A stretch of 8,902 bases of DNA from an uncultured Lachnospiraceae bacterium. Its GTDB lineage: Bacteria; Bacillota_A; Clostridia; Lachnospirales; Lachnospiraceae. The notes under the pieces were generated by a model that was not told where the DNA came from, ran no database searches, and saw only the letters and a program-made list of their open reading frames with translations. The position numbers and the translations under genes are program-made. Position 1 is the stretch's first letter; the number at the start of each line of letters is the position of its first letter. The stretch is taken from NCBI GenBank assembly GCA_910577835.1, contig CAJTOU010000064.1, positions 8,138-17,039 on the forward strand. Direction: 5' to 3'. This document shows, piece after piece, positions 6,669 through 8,902 of this stretch.

Positions 6669-7430
6669 ATGCTACAAGGAAATAAACTACAAGGAAATAG
6701 GCTACAAGGAAATATGGTTCAAAGAATTATATCAGAGGGGAGCAAAGTAGAACTGCAAAGGTTTTCATCGCTTTCCCAGAAAAAGGAGAATAGTGAAGTA
6801 AAAACGTATTACAGTCTTGTTTCCGAGGTGATGGGAAATAACCGTATCAAAATTACCATGCCTTTGGAAAAAGGGAGAATTGTGCTCTTGCCTGTAAACG
6901 TCAGATATAATGCATGTTTTTATACGCCAAATGGTCTGTATCAGGGCAGAGTCCTTATTGTTGACCGATACAGGGATAAGAATGTTTATATGCTTGTGGT
7001 GGAACTGATTTCAGACCTTGTGAAATTTCAAAGACGTCAGTATTACCGGCTTGGCTGTACAATGGATATGAAATATAAAAAAATTGAGGAAAATGAAAAA
7101 GAATACGAGGACCTGTCAAAAAATAATATTATTATTGATGATAAGGATTTTATAGAAGGCACAGCACTTGATATCAGCGGCGGGGGTATGAGATTTGTTT
7201 CCAGACAGAGCCTTGCCAAGGGCGACAGTATTTTTGTAATACTTGAAATTCAGTATGAGAATGAAAAAAAGGAATATGGGTTGAATGCAAGAGTGGTGAC
7301 ATCAGAACCACTGACAAATCAGACCGGAAGATATGAGCACAGAATAGAATATAAAGAAATGAGCGGAAAGGTAAGAGAGTCTTTAATAAAATACATCTTT
7401 GATGAAGAAAGACGCCAGAGAAAAAAATAA
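6669..7430 (+). CDS. YcgR-like PilZ domain protein, probable c-di-GMP-responsive motility regulator
   Basis: This is a 253-residue soluble protein with two parts. A beta-rich N-terminal domain (about 20-118) resembles the YcgR/DgrA N-terminal domain. A C-terminal PilZ domain (about 120-245) carries both c-di-GMP binding motifs: RxxxR within RRQYYR (R123 and R127) and DxSxxG as DISGGG (168-173). Proteins of this type act as a flagellar brake, binding the motor when c-di-GMP is high; that role is inferred here from family and context. A charged insert of about 40 residues separates the two motifs. The first 16 residues are three copies of LQGN plus one variable residue, from a 15-bp tandem repeat, and do not look like part of a fold. 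ATG 6669 has the best ribosome binding site; starting at 6642 would give 262 residues. B. subtilis lacks a PilZ gene at this point of its operon. Confidence 0.88.
   Translation: MLQGNKLQGNRLQGNMVQRIISEGSKVELQRFSSLSQKKENSEVKTYYSLVSEVMGNNRIKITMPLEKGRIVLLPVNVRYNACFYTPNGLYQGRVLIVDRYRDKNVYMLVVELISDLVKFQRRQYYRLGCTMDMKYKKIEENEKEYEDLSKNNIIIDDKDFIEGTALDISGGGMRFVSRQSLAKGDSIFVILEIQYENEKKEYGLNARVVTSEPLTNQTGRYEHRIEYKEMSGKVRESLIKYIFDEERRQRKK
6672..6716 (+). repeat. Three tandem copies of a 15-bp unit at the start of the PilZ gene
   Basis: The units lie at 6672-6686, 6687-6701 and 6702-6716. Each begins with the identical 13-mer CTACAAGGAAATA and differs only in the last two bases (AA, GG, TG). They encode LQGNK, LQGNR and LQGNM. 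The next 15 bases (6717-6731, GTTCAAAGAATTATA) look like a decayed fourth copy. Gain or loss of units keeps the reading frame. Each unit contains AAGGA, so each resembles a ribosome binding site. Confidence 0.9.
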
Positions 7431-7451
7431 AAAAGTAAAGGTTGTGTGGTA

Positions 7452-8630
7452 ATGAAAAATATTTTAATTGTAGATGATTCTGCACTTATGAGAAGGCTTA
7501 TATCTGATATAATAACATCAGATAAGCGATTTGAAGTAAAGGATTTAGCAATAGACGGTCTGCAGGCATTGGACCTTATTGTAAAAAATTACAGAGCATA
7601 CGATGCGGTTATATTGGATATCAATATGCCGAGAATGAATGGTCTTGAACTGTTAGAACAACTTCAGAAAAACAGAATAAAGATATGTGTAATTATGGTT
7701 AGCACCCTTACAAAAGCGGGAGCAAAGGAGACAATTCTGGCACTGGAAAGAGGAGCATTTGATTTTGTCACCAAGCCGGAAAACTATCTTGACGCTAAAT
7801 CGAGAGAATTTAAAGGTCGTTTATTGGAAATGCTGTGTGTGGCAACAAAAATTCCTTATCAAACTGTTTCTGCTGCTGAAAATCAGGCAACCTCTCAAAT
7901 CCTTCGCAGGACAGAGATGAAAACCGCTATTCCGGCAAAGTCTGATTTAGGAACCGCGAGTGCAGGAAAGATTGGCGTCAGACCTCCAAAAAATCTCAGT
8001 TTTGCACCACATAAGAAACTGCTGGGAAGTAAAGCCGGCAAATCGAAGCTTGTAGCATTGGCGTGCTCTACGGGCGGGCCGAAATCTTTGCAGTCAGTAA
8101 TTCCAAAGCTTCCGAAAGATTTGGATGCACCTGTGGTGTTAGTACAGCATATGCCGAAGGGATTCACCAATTCTTTGGCTGCAAGGCTTAATGAAATGAG
8201 TCAGGTAGAGGTAAAAGAAGCTGCTGATGGTGATATTCTGCAAAAGGGGTGGGTATATATCGCTCCTGGAGGAAAGCAGATGCGTATTCAAAAATCGGGA
8301 ACAAATTATAAAATAGTAACTACTGACGAGCCTGACAGAGACGGGTTAAAACCTTGTGCGAATATTATGTATGAGTCACTTGTAGGTTCTTCCTTTGATG
8401 AAATTACCTGTGTGGTACTGACCGGTATGGGAGCAGATGGAACAATGGGCATAGGCGCATTGGGAGAAAAAAACAATATTTATGTAATTTCACAGGATGA
8501 GGCAACAAGTGTGGTATATGGTATGCCAAGAGCCGTTGCAGAGGCCAAATTATCAGATGAAGTACAGCCGCTGGAAAAAATAGCAGATGCTGTAACTAAG
8601 AACGTGGGGGTGTTAATCCATGGACGTTAG
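7452..8630 (+). CDS. cheB: CheB, chemoreceptor methylesterase/deamidase response regulator
   Basis: This is a 392-residue two-domain protein. The receiver domain (about 1-130) has the acidic pair D8/D9, phosphoacceptor D56 in LDINMPRMNG, S84 in the VSTL motif and K108 in TKP. The C-terminal methylesterase domain (about 198-392) has the catalytic triad S206 (ACSTGGP), H233 (VQHMPKG) and D329 (LTGMGADG). CheB removes methyl groups from, and can deamidate, glutamate/glutamine residues on chemoreceptors when phosphorylated by CheA, giving adaptation. The linker (about 131-197) is some 40 residues longer than in E. coli CheB, where the catalytic Ser is residue 164. ATG 7452 is chosen with AAAGG 10 nt upstream; a GTG at 7446 in frame would add two residues. 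The last 11 bases overlap cheA. Confidence 0.97.
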   Translation: MKNILIVDDSALMRRLISDIITSDKRFEVKDLAIDGLQALDLIVKNYRAYDAVILDINMPRMNGLELLEQLQKNRIKICVIMVSTLTKAGAKETILALERGAFDFVTKPENYLDAKSREFKGRLLEMLCVATKIPYQTVSAAENQATSQILRRTEMKTAIPAKSDLGTASAGKIGVRPPKNLSFAPHKKLLGSKAGKSKLVALACSTGGPKSLQSVIPKLPKDLDAPVVLVQHMPKGFTNSLAARLNEMSQVEVKEAADGDILQKGWVYIAPGGKQMRIQKSGTNYKIVTTDEPDRDGLKPCANIMYESLVGSSFDEITCVVLTGMGADGTMGIGALGEKNNIYVISQDEATSVVYGMPRAVAEAKLSDEVQPLEKIADAVTKNVGVLIHGR

Positions 8631-8902
8631 TCAATATTTAGAAATATTTATCGATGAAACAAATGAACATTTGCAGGACTTGAGCCAGCATCTTATGGTG
8701 CTGGAGGAGGAGCCTGAAAATGCAGACACCATTAATGAAATATTCAGAGCTGCTCATTCTTTAAAAGGAATGGCAGGTACAATGGGATATAAAAGAATGC
8801 AGCACCTTACCCATATTATGGAGAATGTATTTTCTGAAATAAGAAACGGTAAGATGACAGTTACTTCAGAATTAGTAGATATTCTGTTTGACTGTCTGGA
8901 TG
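8620..8902 (+). CDS. cheA: CheA, chemotaxis histidine kinase (N-terminal fragment)
   Basis: This frame is open from ATG 8620 to the window edge, giving 94 residues of an incomplete gene. The start MDVSQYLEIFIDETNEHLQD and the HPt motif AAHSLKGMAGTMGY place it in the CheA P1 phosphotransfer domain. The phosphorylated histidine is residue 46, the same number as in B. subtilis CheA. The later LTHIMENVFSEIRNGKM segment also fits P1. CheA autophosphorylates in response to receptors and passes phosphate to CheY and CheB. The ATG lies inside the end of cheB (11-nt overlap, different frame), with a G-rich stretch (8606-8610) about 9 nt upstream. This points to coupled translation of the kinase and its adaptation partner. 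The P2-P5 domains are outside the window. Confidence 0.95.
   Translation, partial: MDVSQYLEIFIDETNEHLQDLSQHLMVLEEEPENADTINEIFRAAHSLKGMAGTMGYKRMQHLTHIMENVFSEIRNGKMTVTSELVDILFDCLD

Noticed and set aside
7174..7485. Minus-strand open frame of 103 codons spanning the PilZ/cheB junction
   Set aside because: It is antisense to two well-supported genes, its translation matches no family I recognise, and no start signal is evident.

Overview
The window is a continuous, one-strand stretch of a flagellar/chemotaxis operon from a low-GC Gram-positive bacterium. The gene order fliP-fliQ-fliR-flhB-flhA-flhF-flhG-(PilZ)-cheB-cheA matches the core of the Bacillus/Clostridia fla/che operon. AT-rich codon use, strong AGGAG-type ribosome binding sites and protein sequence features (for example FlhB beginning with an LQLFA...GPGGEKTE segment, and a PilZ gene between flhG and cheB) point to a motile Clostridia, probably Lachnospiraceae. 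That genus-level guess is from memory and is not proven by the sequence.

Layout: positions 1-121 hold the last 39 codons of fliP. Positions 139-4451 encode the rest of the membrane export gate (FliQ, FliR, FlhB, FlhA). Positions 4452-6642 encode the SRP-type GTPase FlhF and its MinD-like partner FlhG, which set flagellar number and placement. Positions 6669-7430 encode a YcgR-like PilZ protein that should bind c-di-GMP. Positions 7452-8630 encode the chemoreceptor methylesterase CheB. Position 8620 to the window edge holds the first 94 codons of the chemotaxis kinase cheA. All genes are on the + strand with gaps of 0-74 nt or short overlaps, so a single transcript is likely. No transcription terminator, RNA gene, mobile element or CRISPR array was seen, and no gene-free stretch exceeds 74 nt.

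How the genes work together: FliPQR and FlhB/FlhA form the type III export gate at the base of the flagellum. FlhF and FlhG control where and how often a basal body is built. The PilZ protein probably couples c-di-GMP level to motor behaviour. CheA and CheB run sensory signalling and adaptation.

I found no undescribed multi-gene system; the region is a conserved housekeeping motility locus. The points worth a second look are small: a perfect-core triple 15-bp repeat at the start of the PilZ gene, a His in place of the conserved Arg of the FlhF DTAGR motif, and a possible weak internal promoter plus a direct repeat in the fliR-flhB gap.
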